Counted from the first letter of the stretch, positions 41,796-52,205 are shown. The stretch: DNA of 64,000 nt from Chlorohelix sp037138995 (GCF_037138995.1 NZ_JBAXHI010000001.1:62001-126000); one strand, 5' to 3'. Made by a program: numbers and translations. The notes: a model not told the origin generated them from the letters alone.

Positions 41796-43040
41796 TTAAT
41801 TAATGATTCTTGCCTCAAGCCCATTATTCCAGAGATGCTCCACCAATTGGCTATGCTGTTCACGAGCGCGACACTCGATTTGCAATACTACTTCGGTGCG
41901 CCCTACCGGTACGTTAAGTTCGCCCCGCCGATGTTCCACCTGACGCAAATTCATACCCATTTCAGCTACCAGCCTGAGAAGGTTAAGGAGTTGTCCGGGC
42001 TTATCGGTTAAGATTATCGAAACTGCAAATAACCTGCCACTGCTAGACAAACCATAATCAATAATGTTTCCGACCAGCGGCGTATCAATATTTCCACCGC
42101 TGAGAATTATCGCTACCCGTTCGCCAGTTTTTAGCGGTATTTTACCTGCCATCAACGCGGCAAGCCCAACCGCACCCGCGCCTTCTACCAATGTTCGGGT
42201 ACGTTCCAAAACTGAAACAATCGCTTCCGAAATTTTACCGTCATCCACCGTCACCACATCGTCAACGTAGCGGCGCAACACCAGCGAAGGACGCTCACCC
42301 GGCATCTTCACCCGAATACCGTCAGCTATAGTAGTCGCATCCGGATTAATTGCATTATACTTCCCGCTTTGAATAAAACCATAATAGGGTGAAACCGTAG
42401 CAGTTTGTACTCCTATAACCCGGACTTTGGGCTTTTGTAACTTTAACGCCAGCGCAACTCCAGAAAGCAACCCGCCACCGCCCAGCGGCACAACCACAGT
42501 GCTGACATCATGTAAATCCTGAAGCATTTCAAGACCAATTGTACCCTGTCCGGCAATCACATCCCAATCATCATAGGGATGCACCATCATTAATTCGCGC
42601 GTTTTTGCCAATTCATTTGCAAAGATAAAAGCATCTTCCAGCGTATTCCCATGCTGAATGACTTCTGCCTTCAAGTCGCGGCAAGCCTTTACTTTAGTCA
42701 GGGATGCCCCTAGCGGCATTACTACCGTAGCCTCAAATCCGCTAAACAGCGCGGCGCTGGCAACACCTTGAGCATGGTTGCCCGCGCTAACACAGATAAC
42801 CCCCAACGGACGTTCACCGCCGCGCATTTCTGCCAAGCGGGAAATTTTATTATAAGCGCCCCGAATTTTAAAAGAACCGGTGCGTTGCATATTTTCAAAT
42901 TTAAGAAATACGGTTGCCCCGCACTCTCTACTAAAAACCTGAGATTCCATCAAATCGGTACGCCTTACCACACCGGAGAGACGCCCTGCTGCTTCCAGAA
43001 TATTTTCCAATTTTACGGGTATCTCAGTTGAGGTTGTCAT
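41796..43040 (-). CDS. ilvA: Threonine ammonia-lyase with C-terminal ACT-like domain
   Basis: A 414-residue PLP enzyme. PLP Lys58 lies in RTGSFKIRGAYNK, with VSAGNHAQGVA, VVPLGGGGLLSG (phosphate loop) and LVEGAGAVGLAAL. An ACT-like domain at about 335-414 (LFAVSIILTDKPGQLLNLLRLVAEMG) suggests allosteric control. It turns threonine to 2-oxobutanoate and ammonia, the first step of isoleucine synthesis. The length fits the short IlvA/TdcB-plus-ACT type rather than the 500-residue E. coli IlvA. Confidence 0.93.
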   Translation of the reverse strand: MTTSTEIPVKLENILEAAGRLSGVVRRTDLMESQVFSRECGATVFLKFENMQRTGSFKIRGAYNKISRLAEMRGGERPLGVICVSAGNHAQGVASAALFSGFEATVVMPLGASLTKVKACRDLKAEVIQHGNTLEDAFIFANELAKTRELMMVHPYDDWDVIAGQGTIGLEMLQDLHDVSTVVVPLGGGGLLSGVALALKLQKPKVRVIGVQTATVSPYYGFIQSGKYNAINPDATTIADGIRVKMPGERPSLVLRRYVDDVVTVDDGKISEAIVSVLERTRTLVEGAGAVGLAALMAGKIPLKTGERVAIILSGGNIDTPLVGNIIDYGLSSSGRLFAVSIILTDKPGQLLNLLRLVAEMGMNLRQVEHRRGELNVPVGRTEVVLQIECRAREQHSQLVEHLWNNGLEARIIN

Positions 43041-43185
43041 TCTTTCCCACCACTATCTACAGGTTACAGGTTGAATAAAATAATAGCGGAATTATACTCT
43101 AAACCGGAAGCTTGAGAAGATGGCCACAGGGGTTTTTGAGCTATACTGCAAAAGGCAAAATGCTTTAATTTCTGTAAAAAAAGGG

Positions 43186-43191
43186 TATAAT
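43186..43191 (+). promoter_or_regulatory. -10 box upstream of the membrane protein gene
   Basis: TATAAT with only a weak upstream box. It lies inside a longer open frame and supports the later start at 43243 for the gene behind it. Confidence 0.4.
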
Positions 43192-43242
43192 AACCCCACA
43201 AATTTGTCCAGTTTTGCAATTCCTTTATCGGCTAACTGCGCC

Positions 43243-44520
43243 ATGTGGAAAAAACACCCCTTAACTCGCTTCATTGTCGGCTTCAGTCTTGCGCTACTTT
43301 TTGGTCTTGGGCTTGGGGTCGCATACATAATTGGCGAGGATTACTGGAGCGATGGCAACAACCCACCAGTTGTAGTTGAAGGCAAAATTTCTAATAAAAG
43401 CCCCCGCTCATATCCTCGCAACAATAACGGCAGCTTTGACCTGATAGAGAGTACCACAGGCTCATTAATTTCGCACTTCGAACTACGCTCAGAAATTATT
43501 CGGCAGATTCAAAACGGGCAAAATGTGTTAATTTCTATGTCTCCCCACATCCACCATATCTATTCGCTTAATGTCGAGAACTTAGGAGAATTGGTACAAG
43601 ATGAGTGGGTTGAAGGGGCGTTTTTTCAGGAATATCAAGCGCCTGTATTCTGGACAGTGGCATGTGTTGGCATATTAATAGTGTTTATTCTTATCTATGC
43701 ACTGCTCAATCTTGCAGATTGGCTGTTACCGCCCTATCGCAAACGTGGAATAGTAGTGGCGCGAATTGAGCAAGCCGATTTCAACGCGGCAGACTACGGC
43801 TTGCTTTTGCGCGGTTTGCCCTCCCCCAAAGACCGAAAAAGCTTCCGCTTTGAATTAAATGAAAAGGATTTCCTGTCAACCGATGGGGCGGATTTTGTCG
43901 AAGTCTGCTACACTCCTCTATTCCAGTTTGTGCGAGAAGTGAAAATACTACGGCGAGATGATTTTGAGCTAGAGCAACTGCTGGTGTTGGAGCGGGAACA
44001 GCGCAAGGCAATACATTTACGTTATCTGCCGGGTTGGCAACAAAAATTAGCCCTGCTATCTGATGGTATAATCGCTACAGCATTATTTTCTGGTGGAGCA
44101 ATTTGTTTATTCAACTCGATTCTGGGTTGGCTGGATTCTAATTTCAGCAATTATAACGCTACTGCCGAGCGTTTTCTTTTGCCGGGTACTGCCCTTTTTC
44201 TGTTTTGTATGGGGTCGCTGTTCAGCTTTAACTTTTTGCAAAAACTCAAAGACCTGAAAGCACCCAAAAAGATTACAACAGGACCGGTGTTGAGCAAATG
44301 GCGCGTGAACGGCGGCACGAACGAGATTCGCCGTCAGATTGTAGTAGCAGAGGGGGGTCTGGAGTCAGGCAGTGACGGTGTGCGTAAGTTTGAGATAAAT
44401 AATTTCCTGTTTGATGAATTGCAGGTAGGGGACTTAGTAGAAATAGAACATACGGCACGTCTGCGCTTTATCGTGCGGTTGGAAGTAAAAGGACATCAGG
44501 AATTGCTACGAGAGGTCTAA
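43243..44520 (+). CDS. Membrane protein of unknown function with four helices
   Basis: About 425 residues from the ATG at 43243 (MWKKHPLTRFIVGF); the frame is open to 43120, but a TATAAT at 43186 and the loss of a sensible N-terminus argue for the later start. Membrane segments lie near residues 10-30, 140-165 (WTVACVGILIVFILIYALL), 285-310 and 325-350. Between the first two is an outer domain of about 100 residues; a cytosolic part of about 110 residues follows the second, and a soluble domain of about 75 residues ends the protein. Family not recognised; the pattern recalls DUF3592-like proteins. Confidence 0.68.
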   Translation: MWKKHPLTRFIVGFSLALLFGLGLGVAYIIGEDYWSDGNNPPVVVEGKISNKSPRSYPRNNNGSFDLIESTTGSLISHFELRSEIIRQIQNGQNVLISMSPHIHHIYSLNVENLGELVQDEWVEGAFFQEYQAPVFWTVACVGILIVFILIYALLNLADWLLPPYRKRGIVVARIEQADFNAADYGLLLRGLPSPKDRKSFRFELNEKDFLSTDGADFVEVCYTPLFQFVREVKILRRDDFELEQLLVLEREQRKAIHLRYLPGWQQKLALLSDGIIATALFSGGAICLFNSILGWLDSNFSNYNATAERFLLPGTALFLFCMGSLFSFNFLQKLKDLKAPKKITTGPVLSKWRVNGGTNEIRRQIVVAEGGLESGSDGVRKFEINNFLFDELQVGDLVEIEHTARLRFIVRLEVKGHQELLREV

Positions 44521-44583
44521 CCCGATAAACGGAATGACTCATTGAAAAAGATAGAACATTTACTTGAAAATAGCTAAAGCATC

Positions 44584-46041
44584 TTGAACTATCAAAAATC
44601 TACTTCCAAATCTCTGGTACTTACTCCCGAAACCCGCAAACTGATAATGCTGGTAGGGGGCGCTTTGTTGTTGGGCGTGGCGGGGGGTTTTATGGCAGTG
44701 GCGCTACCCAACCCGCTTTTCGGCTTTGGCGCGGTAGCAGGGCTGGTAGTAGCTTATTTCATGCTTGGTCGCCCCATTTTCACCCTGATGGTAGGGGTAA
44801 GTATAGCCCTGTTATTACCTTTCGCCGTTATCCCCGTGAAGCTTGGTATTACACTCACCCTACTAGAAGCTTCGCAACTGGCATTATTCACAGTCTGGTT
44901 ATTCCGCTTGGCATTGCGAAGTGACGATGATGAGCAAAAGCTGGTTTCTTCACCCTTCGATTGGGCAGTATTACTGTTCTTGGGCGTATGCCTTTTCGCT
45001 TTTATTCTCGGCTTTGGCTATGTGAACAGCAGCGATGTAATGCACAACTTCTTCAAATTGATGCTTTCCATCGTGAGCTTTTTCGCCATAATAAATATTG
45101 TGCGTACCCAAACGATTCTGGATAAAGTGGTGAAATTGCTGGCATTGGCAGGTTCTGGCGCAGGTTATAGCGGGCTGGCGCTTTATATATTGCCAAAAAC
45201 TTTGCAAGAACGGCTTTTGCTGGCGTTGCAAACCATCGGCTACCCCACCAACCGGGTGTTGCGCTACGTGGAGGACGACCCCGCCAAAGGGCAACGCGCC
45301 ACCGGAACCAGCGTTGACCCTAATAGCTACGGCGGTTTGCTGGTACTGGTTATTGCGCTACTTTTTGTACAATTGGTTTCGCCCAAACCGATTTTCAAAC
45401 GTTGGGTACTGGCGTTGTTAATGCTTGGTCCTGCGGCTGCGCTGGTGCTGACTTACGGGCGTGGGGCGCAATTGGGTACGCTGGTAGTAATCGCTTTCGT
45501 AGCAACGGTGAAGTATCGCAAAATTTGGCTATACGCCATCCCTGCGGCTATCGCTGGTTGGCTGGCGCTGCCGGGAAATATCAAAACGCGCTTCGCAGAG
45601 GGCTTTGCCCTGCAAGACCCTGCCACCTTGATGCGCCTTGCCGAATACCAAAACGCCCTTGAAATTATCCAGCGTTACCCTTGGTTTGGGGTAGGTTTTG
45701 GCAACGCCCCTTCGGTTGACCTCACGACAGGGGTTTCAATGATTTACCTAACCATTGCCCAACGCATGGGTTTGTTTGGATTGATTTCTTTTCTGATGGT
45801 GATGGGGCTATTCTTTGCTTTCTGCCTTAAAGGAATGGGACGTTTATCAGACCCACGCCAACAAGCATATTTGTTAGGCTTTGCGGGCGGAATCGTGGGA
45901 GCATTGGCGGTTGGGGTGCTGGATCATTATTTTTTCAATATCGAGTTCTCACATATGGCGGCGCTCTTTTGGCTTTTTATGGCGCTAGCAGTGGCACAGG
46001 TGAAAATTCAGGAAACCAAAGCTGAAAAAAATGAGCAATGA
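44584..46041 (+). CDS. O-antigen ligase/polymerase-like membrane protein
   Basis: A 485-residue protein with about eleven membrane segments. The outer loop near the C-terminus has the Wzy_C/WaaL pattern: YQNALEIIQRYPWFGVGFGN, then IYLTIAQRMGLFGLISFL. LTYGRGAQLGTLVVIA precedes it. Such proteins join or polymerise lipid-linked glycans on the outer side of the membrane. The start is taken as the TTG at 44584, with no clear ribosome site. The end overlaps the mutS start by 11 bases. Acceptor unknown; no other surface-polysaccharide genes adjoin. Confidence 0.8.
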   Translation: MNYQKSTSKSLVLTPETRKLIMLVGGALLLGVAGGFMAVALPNPLFGFGAVAGLVVAYFMLGRPIFTLMVGVSIALLLPFAVIPVKLGITLTLLEASQLALFTVWLFRLALRSDDDEQKLVSSPFDWAVLLFLGVCLFAFILGFGYVNSSDVMHNFFKLMLSIVSFFAIINIVRTQTILDKVVKLLALAGSGAGYSGLALYILPKTLQERLLLALQTIGYPTNRVLRYVEDDPAKGQRATGTSVDPNSYGGLLVLVIALLFVQLVSPKPIFKRWVLALLMLGPAAALVLTYGRGAQLGTLVVIAFVATVKYRKIWLYAIPAAIAGWLALPGNIKTRFAEGFALQDPATLMRLAEYQNALEIIQRYPWFGVGFGNAPSVDLTTGVSMIYLTIAQRMGLFGLISFLMVMGLFFAFCLKGMGRLSDPRQQAYLLGFAGGIVGALAVGVLDHYFFNIEFSHMAALFWLFMALAVAQVKIQETKAEKNEQ

Positions 46042-48781
46042 TAGCGGGCTAATTCAACAATACAAGAAAATCAAGGCACAGTATCCCGATGCGATACTGC
46101 TGTTTCGATTAGGTGATTTTTACGAAACTTTCGAGCAGGATGCTATTACCGCTTCCGAAAAGTTAGGCTTGTATCTGACCAAACGAGGCTTCAACAAGAA
46201 TGACAGCCTACCAATGGCGGGTATTCCCTTTCACGCGCTAGAACCACACCTCAAAAAACTGGTGGATTTAGGCTACAAGGTCGCCATCTGCGAGCAAATG
46301 ACTGAGCCAAAACCCGGTTCGTTAGTGCAGCGCGAGGTAATCCGGGTGGTTACTCCCGGTACGCTGGTAGAACCGCATTTGCTAGAACCACGCCGCAACA
46401 ATTTTATCGTTGCCATGTGGCTGGAAGAAAAAAGCGCAGGACTGGCTTATACCGACATCTCCACCGGGGAGTTTCGCGCCACCGAATTTAATGAGCAAAA
46501 CAAGGCGGAATTGCTCAATGCGGTGCGGCAGGAGATTGTACGCATCAACCCGGCTGAATTAGTGGCTCCACGCCGTAACGAACAACGCCGCATACGCCCT
46601 GAAATGCTGTTCCAGACCGAAGCGGATGAAGATGACCCTTTGCTACCTTATCGCACCCTTGCTAACGCTTGCGAAAAAGCAATGCTCACCCAGTTTGAAA
46701 ACTTTCGCTGGCAAGAAGATAATGCTCGTCACGCCCTACTAGAACATTTTGAAGTAGCCTCGCTAGAGGGCTTTGGCTGTGCGAAGATGCCTTTGGTAAT
46801 TCGGGCTTCAGGTGCGCTGGTAGCCTATCTTAAGGAAACGCAAAAATCCATCGCGGCACGTCTGAACTCGTTGGTTACTTATAGCCTCAAGCAGTTTATG
46901 GCGCTTGACCCGCAAACCCGCCGCAACCTAGAACTGGAAGAATCCAGCCGCACCGGGCTGAAAAAAAACTCGCTTACCACCGTACTGGATCGCACCCATA
47001 CCGACATGGGAGCGCGTTTGTTACGCCGTTGGATTGGGCAACCACTGTTGGAAGTGCCACGCATTCAGGCGCGTCTTGATGCGGTAGAAGCTCTTTTTCG
47101 TAACGCCACCTTGCGCGATGCTTTAATAGACCATCTCAAGAATATTCGCGACATAGAGCGCACTACGCAGCGTATATCGCAGGGCGTGGCTGTCCCTAAA
47201 GAGCTATTATCCTTTAAGGCTTCGCTGGAACGGGTAGAACCTCTCGCCGAACTGCTAAAAAACGCCCAACCGGAAGTGCAGAGCGCGTTATCCTCTATCA
47301 TCAAACGGCTTGACCCTTGCACCGATGTGACCGGGCGCATTACCGAAGCAGTAATTGATGACCCCGATTTGCTGGCGCAATTCGCCGGACGAGGCGCGGT
47401 AAACAAGGCGAAATATGTCATCCGCGAAGGCTACTCCGAAGAGATGGACTCAATCAAAATCGGAGTGCGGGAGGCAAAAGAGTGGGTTGCAAAGCTAGAA
47501 GAGCGGGAGCGCACCCGTACCGGAATCCCCAATCTGAAAGTAAGCTACAATCAGGTTTTTGGCTATTATATCGAGATTAGCAAATCCTACCTAGCGCAAG
47601 TGCCACCCGATTATATTCGCAAGCAGACTATTGCCAACGGCGAACGCTTTTTCACCAGCGAATTGAAAGAGAAAGAGAGCCTGATTGTCACGGCTCAGGA
47701 TAAAATAGACGCGCTGGAGACCCGCCTTTATAAGGAGTTGCTTGAGTTTACCGGCACATTTGCCCCACGATTGCTGGAAACTGCCTCGGCAGTGGCACAT
47801 ATTGACGCTTTTGTAGGGCTGGCAGAAGTAGCCGAACGCAATAATTTCGTGCGCCCGCAAATCAATAACGGTTCGTTGATAAAAATTGTGGCGGGGCGAC
47901 ATCCGGTAGTTGAAGCGGCAAACCCCGATTCAGTCTTTGTACCAAACGATGTGACGCTCAACACCGAGCATGAGCAAGTAATTATCATCACCGGACCTAA
48001 CATGGCAGGGAAAAGCACCTTCATGAGGCAGGTGGCATTGATTGTACTGTTGGGGCAAATCGGTTCTTTCGTGCCTGCCGACTCGGCAATTATCGGTCTG
48101 GTAGATAGAATCTTCACCCGCGTAGGGGCGCAGGACGACATTTCCGGCGGGCAAAGCACCTTTATGGTGGAAATGACTGAAACCAGTTATATCATGTCGC
48201 ACAGCACCCCACGCAGCCTAATTCTGCTGGATGAGGTGGGGCGTGGAACCAGCACTTATGATGGATTGGCAATTGCTCATGCGGTGGTGGAATATATTCA
48301 TAATAACCCCAAATGTGGCGCAAAAACCCTCTTCGCCACCCACTACCATGAATTAATCGAATTGGCAGCCGTACTGCCACGAGTGGTTAATTACAACGTG
48401 GCTGTTACCGAGGAAGGCGGCAAGGTTCTCTTTCTGCGTAAGCTGATACCGGGAGGCGCAGACCGCAGCTACGGCATCCATGTGGCGCAACTGGCAGGCT
48501 TACCGCGCAGCGTTATTCATCGTGCAGAAGAGTTGCTGGCACAATTGGAGGGGATAGAGAAAAACGAATCGAGACGTGGACGCTCGCGCAAAGCAGCCCG
48601 CCCCCTCAATGGGTATGACGAATCCGCGCAAATGAGCCTGTTTTCAGACTCGATAAGGCAGGCGGAAACGGAGCATCCATTATTGGCAGAATTACGAGAG
48701 CTGAATATAATGGAGTTATCGCCAATAGAAGCGATAAATAAACTCTACGAACTACAACAAAAGTCCCTGAAAACCGAATAA
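46031..48781 (+). CDS. mutS: DNA mismatch repair protein MutS
   Basis: A 916-residue MutS1. The N-terminal mismatch-binding domain starts with FRLGDFYETFEQDA (the Phe-x-Glu mispair reader is FYE). The clamp and lever domains follow. The ATPase domain has TGPNMAGKSTFMRQ (Walker A), LILLDEVGRGTSTYDG (Walker B and signature) and LFATHYHEL. It recognises base mismatches and small loops. The gene starts inside the end of the O-antigen-ligase-like gene, so the two are co-transcribed. mutL is not in the window. Confidence 0.97.
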   Translation: MSNDSGLIQQYKKIKAQYPDAILLFRLGDFYETFEQDAITASEKLGLYLTKRGFNKNDSLPMAGIPFHALEPHLKKLVDLGYKVAICEQMTEPKPGSLVQREVIRVVTPGTLVEPHLLEPRRNNFIVAMWLEEKSAGLAYTDISTGEFRATEFNEQNKAELLNAVRQEIVRINPAELVAPRRNEQRRIRPEMLFQTEADEDDPLLPYRTLANACEKAMLTQFENFRWQEDNARHALLEHFEVASLEGFGCAKMPLVIRASGALVAYLKETQKSIAARLNSLVTYSLKQFMALDPQTRRNLELEESSRTGLKKNSLTTVLDRTHTDMGARLLRRWIGQPLLEVPRIQARLDAVEALFRNATLRDALIDHLKNIRDIERTTQRISQGVAVPKELLSFKASLERVEPLAELLKNAQPEVQSALSSIIKRLDPCTDVTGRITEAVIDDPDLLAQFAGRGAVNKAKYVIREGYSEEMDSIKIGVREAKEWVAKLEERERTRTGIPNLKVSYNQVFGYYIEISKSYLAQVPPDYIRKQTIANGERFFTSELKEKESLIVTAQDKIDALETRLYKELLEFTGTFAPRLLETASAVAHIDAFVGLAEVAERNNFVRPQINNGSLIKIVAGRHPVVEAANPDSVFVPNDVTLNTEHEQVIIITGPNMAGKSTFMRQVALIVLLGQIGSFVPADSAIIGLVDRIFTRVGAQDDISGGQSTFMVEMTETSYIMSHSTPRSLILLDEVGRGTSTYDGLAIAHAVVEYIHNNPKCGAKTLFATHYHELIELAAVLPRVVNYNVAVTEEGGKVLFLRKLIPGGADRSYGIHVAQLAGLPRSVIHRAEELLAQLEGIEKNESRRGRSRKAARPLNGYDESAQMSLFSDSIRQAETEHPLLAELRELNIMELSPIEAINKLYELQQKSLKTE

Positions 48782-48888
48782 ACGCTATTCAATATAGCTA
48801 TTTGTCGTTGTTCGTTATGTTAATCGTTAGGTTTTCCTGCTAAAATAGAGTAGTTAATCAATTATAGAAACATAGTGGTATCTACTTT

Positions 48889-49641
48889 ATGACAGAAAAA
48901 ACCAATTCAAAGACAGAATCGGTAAATACAGCAATAGCCGATAAGGTGTTGATAGTTGACGATGAGTCCGATATAAGGATTTTAGTCGAATATCATCTTA
49001 AACGCGCCGGCTACAATGTGCTGGTGGCAGCGGGCGGTAAAGAAGCAATCGAGATTGCGCGAAGAGAAAATCCGGTTGTAGCCGTACTGGATCGAATGAT
49101 GCCGGAAATGGACGGCGTAGAAGTCTGCCGCCAATTCCGCCAGATTAATCCGAACATGTTTATTATAATGCTCACTGCGCTGGACACGGAGGATCAGAAG
49201 ATTCTCGGCTTAAGCGCGGGCGCAGATGATTATGTTACCAAACCTTTCAGTGGGCGCGAACTGGTGGCGCGAGTAACCGCGATGGTTCGCCGCAACAAAA
49301 TCCAGGCTGAAATAATCTTAGCGCCAAAAGCCACCGAAGCTCCTTCCAAAACCGGGCTGATTATAGATTCAGATCGAAGGCAGGTTTGGAAGAACGGGGA
49401 GGAAGTGGATTTAACCAAATTGGAGTTCGACATACTAAAATACATGTACGACCATCCCGGTTTTGTTTTCAGCCGTGATCAATTGCTGGAGCAAATCTGG
49501 AATTACGAGTATTTTGGTGATGGGCGCGTGATAGATGTACACTTGGCGCGGTTGCGTAAAAAGCTGGAAGAGGACCCTTCCAACCCTCGTTATGTGCAGA
49601 CTATTCGTGGAGTCGGTTATAGATTTTCGGATAAACCCTAA
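48889..49641 (+). CDS. OmpR/PhoB-family response regulator
   Basis: A 250-residue regulator. Receiver domain: Asp-Asp-Glu at 24-26 (VLIVDDESDIR), phospho-acceptor Asp68 (VAVLDRMMPEMDG), the switch Thr in IIMLTALD and Lys in DDYVTKPFSGREL. Winged-helix domain at about 155-250: DLTKLEFDILKYMYDHPG, FSRDQLLEQIWNYEYFGDG and VDVHLARLRKKLEEDP-like sequence ending RGVGYRF. No sensor kinase is adjacent, so it is an orphan here. A terminator follows. Confidence 0.94.
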   Translation: MTEKTNSKTESVNTAIADKVLIVDDESDIRILVEYHLKRAGYNVLVAAGGKEAIEIARRENPVVAVLDRMMPEMDGVEVCRQFRQINPNMFIIMLTALDTEDQKILGLSAGADDYVTKPFSGRELVARVTAMVRRNKIQAEIILAPKATEAPSKTGLIIDSDRRQVWKNGEEVDLTKLEFDILKYMYDHPGFVFSRDQLLEQIWNYEYFGDGRVIDVHLARLRKKLEEDPSNPRYVQTIRGVGYRFSDKP

Positions 49642-49678
49642 CCACTTTGCTTATCGTAGCAGGAATGGTAAAATTTCT

Positions 49679-49708
49679 CCCGTAGCAAACGCTGTTACGG
49701 GTCTTTTT
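49679..49708 (+). terminator. Terminator of the OmpR-type regulator gene
   Basis: CCCGTA (49679-49684) pairs with TACGGG (49696-49701), followed by TCTTTTT. It lies only 17 bases before the rlmN start, so rlmN transcripts must start very close by or come from read-through. Confidence 0.72.
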
Positions 49709-49724
49709 ATTGATGGGTGTATAA

Positions 49725-50900
49725 ATGTTGCCACAGGATTTTCAGGCAGAACTAGACGAAATAGATAATATAAATATCGCCACCGCGCCCTTATCGCGTC
49801 TTACCCAGATAAGCAAACCGCTGCCTGAGCTATTTGAGCTTGAGCGAGACGATTTGAAAAATGTTGTGTTGAGCTTCGGGCAACCTGCCTTTCGCGCTAA
49901 CCAAATTTGGGATTGGTTATACCGAAAATTTGCGGCAAATTACAGCGAGTTAGGCAACTTGCCACGCCCACTGCTGGAAAAGTTGCAGGGGAAATATCGG
50001 CTTGCCCCGCTGGAATTGGTAACTGAAAAAGTTGCACATGACGGACAAACCCGTAAAGCTCTATTCCGGCTATGGGACGGCGCAGAAATCGAAACGGTAT
50101 TAATGCTTTACTCCGATCGCGCTACCGTATGCGTTTCAACTCAGGCGGGTTGCGCGATGGCTTGTTCTTTCTGCGCGACTGGCTTGATGGGCTTGAATCG
50201 CAACCTGACTGCTGGAGAAATCTTGCAACAGATTTTGCATTACGAGCGTTTCCTAATACACACCGAAAATCAAAAATTGACTTTGGGGCATAAGCGGGTT
50301 TCCAACCTTGTGTTTATGGGAATGGGCGAACCGTTGGCAAATTACCTGAACTTGTGGAAAGCGATTCGTCGCTTGCATGACCCGAACGGTATCAACCTGA
50401 GCGCCCGCAAAATGACCGTTTCCACCGTAGGTTTGCCACAGATGATAAGACGCTTCGGGCAGGAAGAATTACCTGTGAATCTAGCTCTTTCGCTACACGC
50501 CCCGAACGATGCGCTACGCAGCCAAATGATGCCAATCAACAGGCGTTACCCCATTGCCGAGCTAATCGAGGCTTGCCGGGTTTATATCGCTAATACCAAT
50601 CGCCGCCTTAGTTTTGAATATACACTGGTAGAAGATGTCAACGATACGGCGGCTTGTGCTAAAGAACTGGGCAAACTCATCAAAGGGATGCTATGCCACG
50701 TAAATCTGATTCCCATGAATCCGGTTCCCGGTAGTAAGCAGCGCAGTTCTGACATAAATCGGGTTAGGGCTTTCCAAGCAGAACTAACCAGTTATGGCAT
50801 TCCTAACTCGGTGCGGGTGGAGATGGGACGCGATATTCAGGCGGCTTGTGGACAGCTAAAGGTAGCGCAAGACGGTAAACACAGCCGCTTGAGCCAATAA
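49725..50900 (+). CDS. rlmN: 23S rRNA/tRNA adenine C2-methyltransferase RlmN
   Basis: A 391-residue radical-SAM enzyme. The cluster cysteines are Cys143, Cys147 and Cys150 in AGCAMACSFCATG. Other family parts are FRANQIWDWLYRK near the start, KRVSNLVFMGMGEPLANY, VSTVGLPQMIRR, LALSLHAPNDALRSQMMP and the C-terminal Cys in DIQAACGQL, which forms the methylated intermediate pair. It methylates A2503 of 23S rRNA and A37 of some tRNAs. The ATG has GATGGGTG upstream. Confidence 0.96.
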   Translation: MLPQDFQAELDEIDNINIATAPLSRLTQISKPLPELFELERDDLKNVVLSFGQPAFRANQIWDWLYRKFAANYSELGNLPRPLLEKLQGKYRLAPLELVTEKVAHDGQTRKALFRLWDGAEIETVLMLYSDRATVCVSTQAGCAMACSFCATGLMGLNRNLTAGEILQQILHYERFLIHTENQKLTLGHKRVSNLVFMGMGEPLANYLNLWKAIRRLHDPNGINLSARKMTVSTVGLPQMIRRFGQEELPVNLALSLHAPNDALRSQMMPINRRYPIAELIEACRVYIANTNRRLSFEYTLVEDVNDTAACAKELGKLIKGMLCHVNLIPMNPVPGSKQRSSDINRVRAFQAELTSYGIPNSVRVEMGRDIQAACGQLKVAQDGKHSRLSQ

Positions 50901-50933
50901 TCCATTTTTTACCCTCAGAAAAAAACTAAGCAA

Positions 50934-52205
50934 ATGAGCAAACTAATTTACTTTGACGCATTTTCCGGTGTAAGCGGCGACATGACACTCGGCGCATTGC
51001 TGCATGCCGGGATGCCGCTTGATTACCTCAAAGCGGAACTGGCAAAACTAGGCATAGCTAATTATCGGATCGAAATGAACCGAGTCGAGCAACATAGCAT
51101 TAGCGGAATAAAGCTGGATGTAATTTTAGAGCAACCGGAATTGGAAACGCATCGTCATCTTGGCGAAATACTCGCTATTATCGAAAATAGCGCGTTGGCG
51201 GGTAGAGTCAAAGATAGAGCCTCTCGCATTTTCAGAGCATTGGGAGAAGCCGAAGCTCATGTGCATGGAGTACCGCTTGAACAGGTGCATTTTCACGAGG
51301 TGGGAGCGGTAGATGCAATAGTGGATATTGTAGGAGCTTGCATTGGCTTCGAATATTTCGAGGTAGCGCATTTTTATTGCAGCGCATTACCGTTGGGTAG
51401 CGGCTTTGTAAATACGGCGCACGGTATCCTGCCCGTTCCTGCCCCTGCCACCTTGCAACTGCTGGCAAACTCCGGAGCTATCTTGTCACCGCAACTAACC
51501 TTACGCAACGGTAGCCAATACCCTGCCCGCAGCGAAATGGTAACACCTACCGGAGCAGCAATTATATCAACCCTGTGCCGCTTCACACAACCCGCTATGC
51601 AATTGGAGAAAATAGGCTATGGCTTCGGGAGTCGCGAATTTGATTGGCTAAATGCGCTGCGCTTGTGGCTTGGAGAATCTTTGCCGGAAAGTGAGGCACA
51701 TAAGCACCGCAAGATACTAGCCGAACAAATGCAGGATAGCAGTTCTTTTGAGCATGACGAAATTTGCGGACTGGAAACCAATCTTGACGATATGAGCGCG
51801 GAGGGCTTGGGCTACCTGATGGGGAACTTGCTGGCGGAAGGTGCGTTAGACGTTTATTTCAGCCCTATCCAGATGAAGAAAAACCGCCCCGGTGTAATGC
51901 TTGGCGTGTTAATAAATACCGCCGATGAAGCGCGTATTGCCGAGCTTATCTTGAAAGAAACCAGCGCGTTTGGTTTGCGAGTAAGCCAGTATCGGCGCTA
52001 CAAAGCCGGGCGCAATTTCAGAGAAGTGGAAGTTTCAGGCGCAAAAGTCCGACTCAAGCTCAAGTTTCTCAACGAGGTAGAAGTTGAAGCAGTGCCGGAA
52101 TACGAAGACGTAGCCACAATCGCACGCCGCACAGGACGACCATTCCGTGAAATTTATGAAGCAGCCAAAACCGCCCCCGAAATAAAAAATCCCCCTTCAG
52201 CATAG
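50934..52205 (+). CDS. larC: LarC nickel-pincer cofactor cyclometallase
   Basis: A 423-residue protein of full LarC length, with no internal frameshift (some species make LarC from two frames). It begins IYFDAFSGVSGDMTLGALL, the family hallmark, followed by EAEAHVHGVPLEQVHFHEVGAVDAIVDIVG with clustered His residues. The C-terminal domain has ETNLDDMSAEGLGYLM and IQMKKNRPGVMLGVL. It inserts nickel into the pincer cofactor of LarA-type racemases and epimerases using CTP. LarE is 16 kb away on the other strand. Confidence 0.95.
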   Translation: MSKLIYFDAFSGVSGDMTLGALLHAGMPLDYLKAELAKLGIANYRIEMNRVEQHSISGIKLDVILEQPELETHRHLGEILAIIENSALAGRVKDRASRIFRALGEAEAHVHGVPLEQVHFHEVGAVDAIVDIVGACIGFEYFEVAHFYCSALPLGSGFVNTAHGILPVPAPATLQLLANSGAILSPQLTLRNGSQYPARSEMVTPTGAAIISTLCRFTQPAMQLEKIGYGFGSREFDWLNALRLWLGESLPESEAHKHRKILAEQMQDSSSFEHDEICGLETNLDDMSAEGLGYLMGNLLAEGALDVYFSPIQMKKNRPGVMLGVLINTADEARIAELILKETSAFGLRVSQYRRYKAGRNFREVEVSGAKVRLKLKFLNEVEVEAVPEYEDVATIARRTGRPFREIYEAAKTAPEIKNPPSA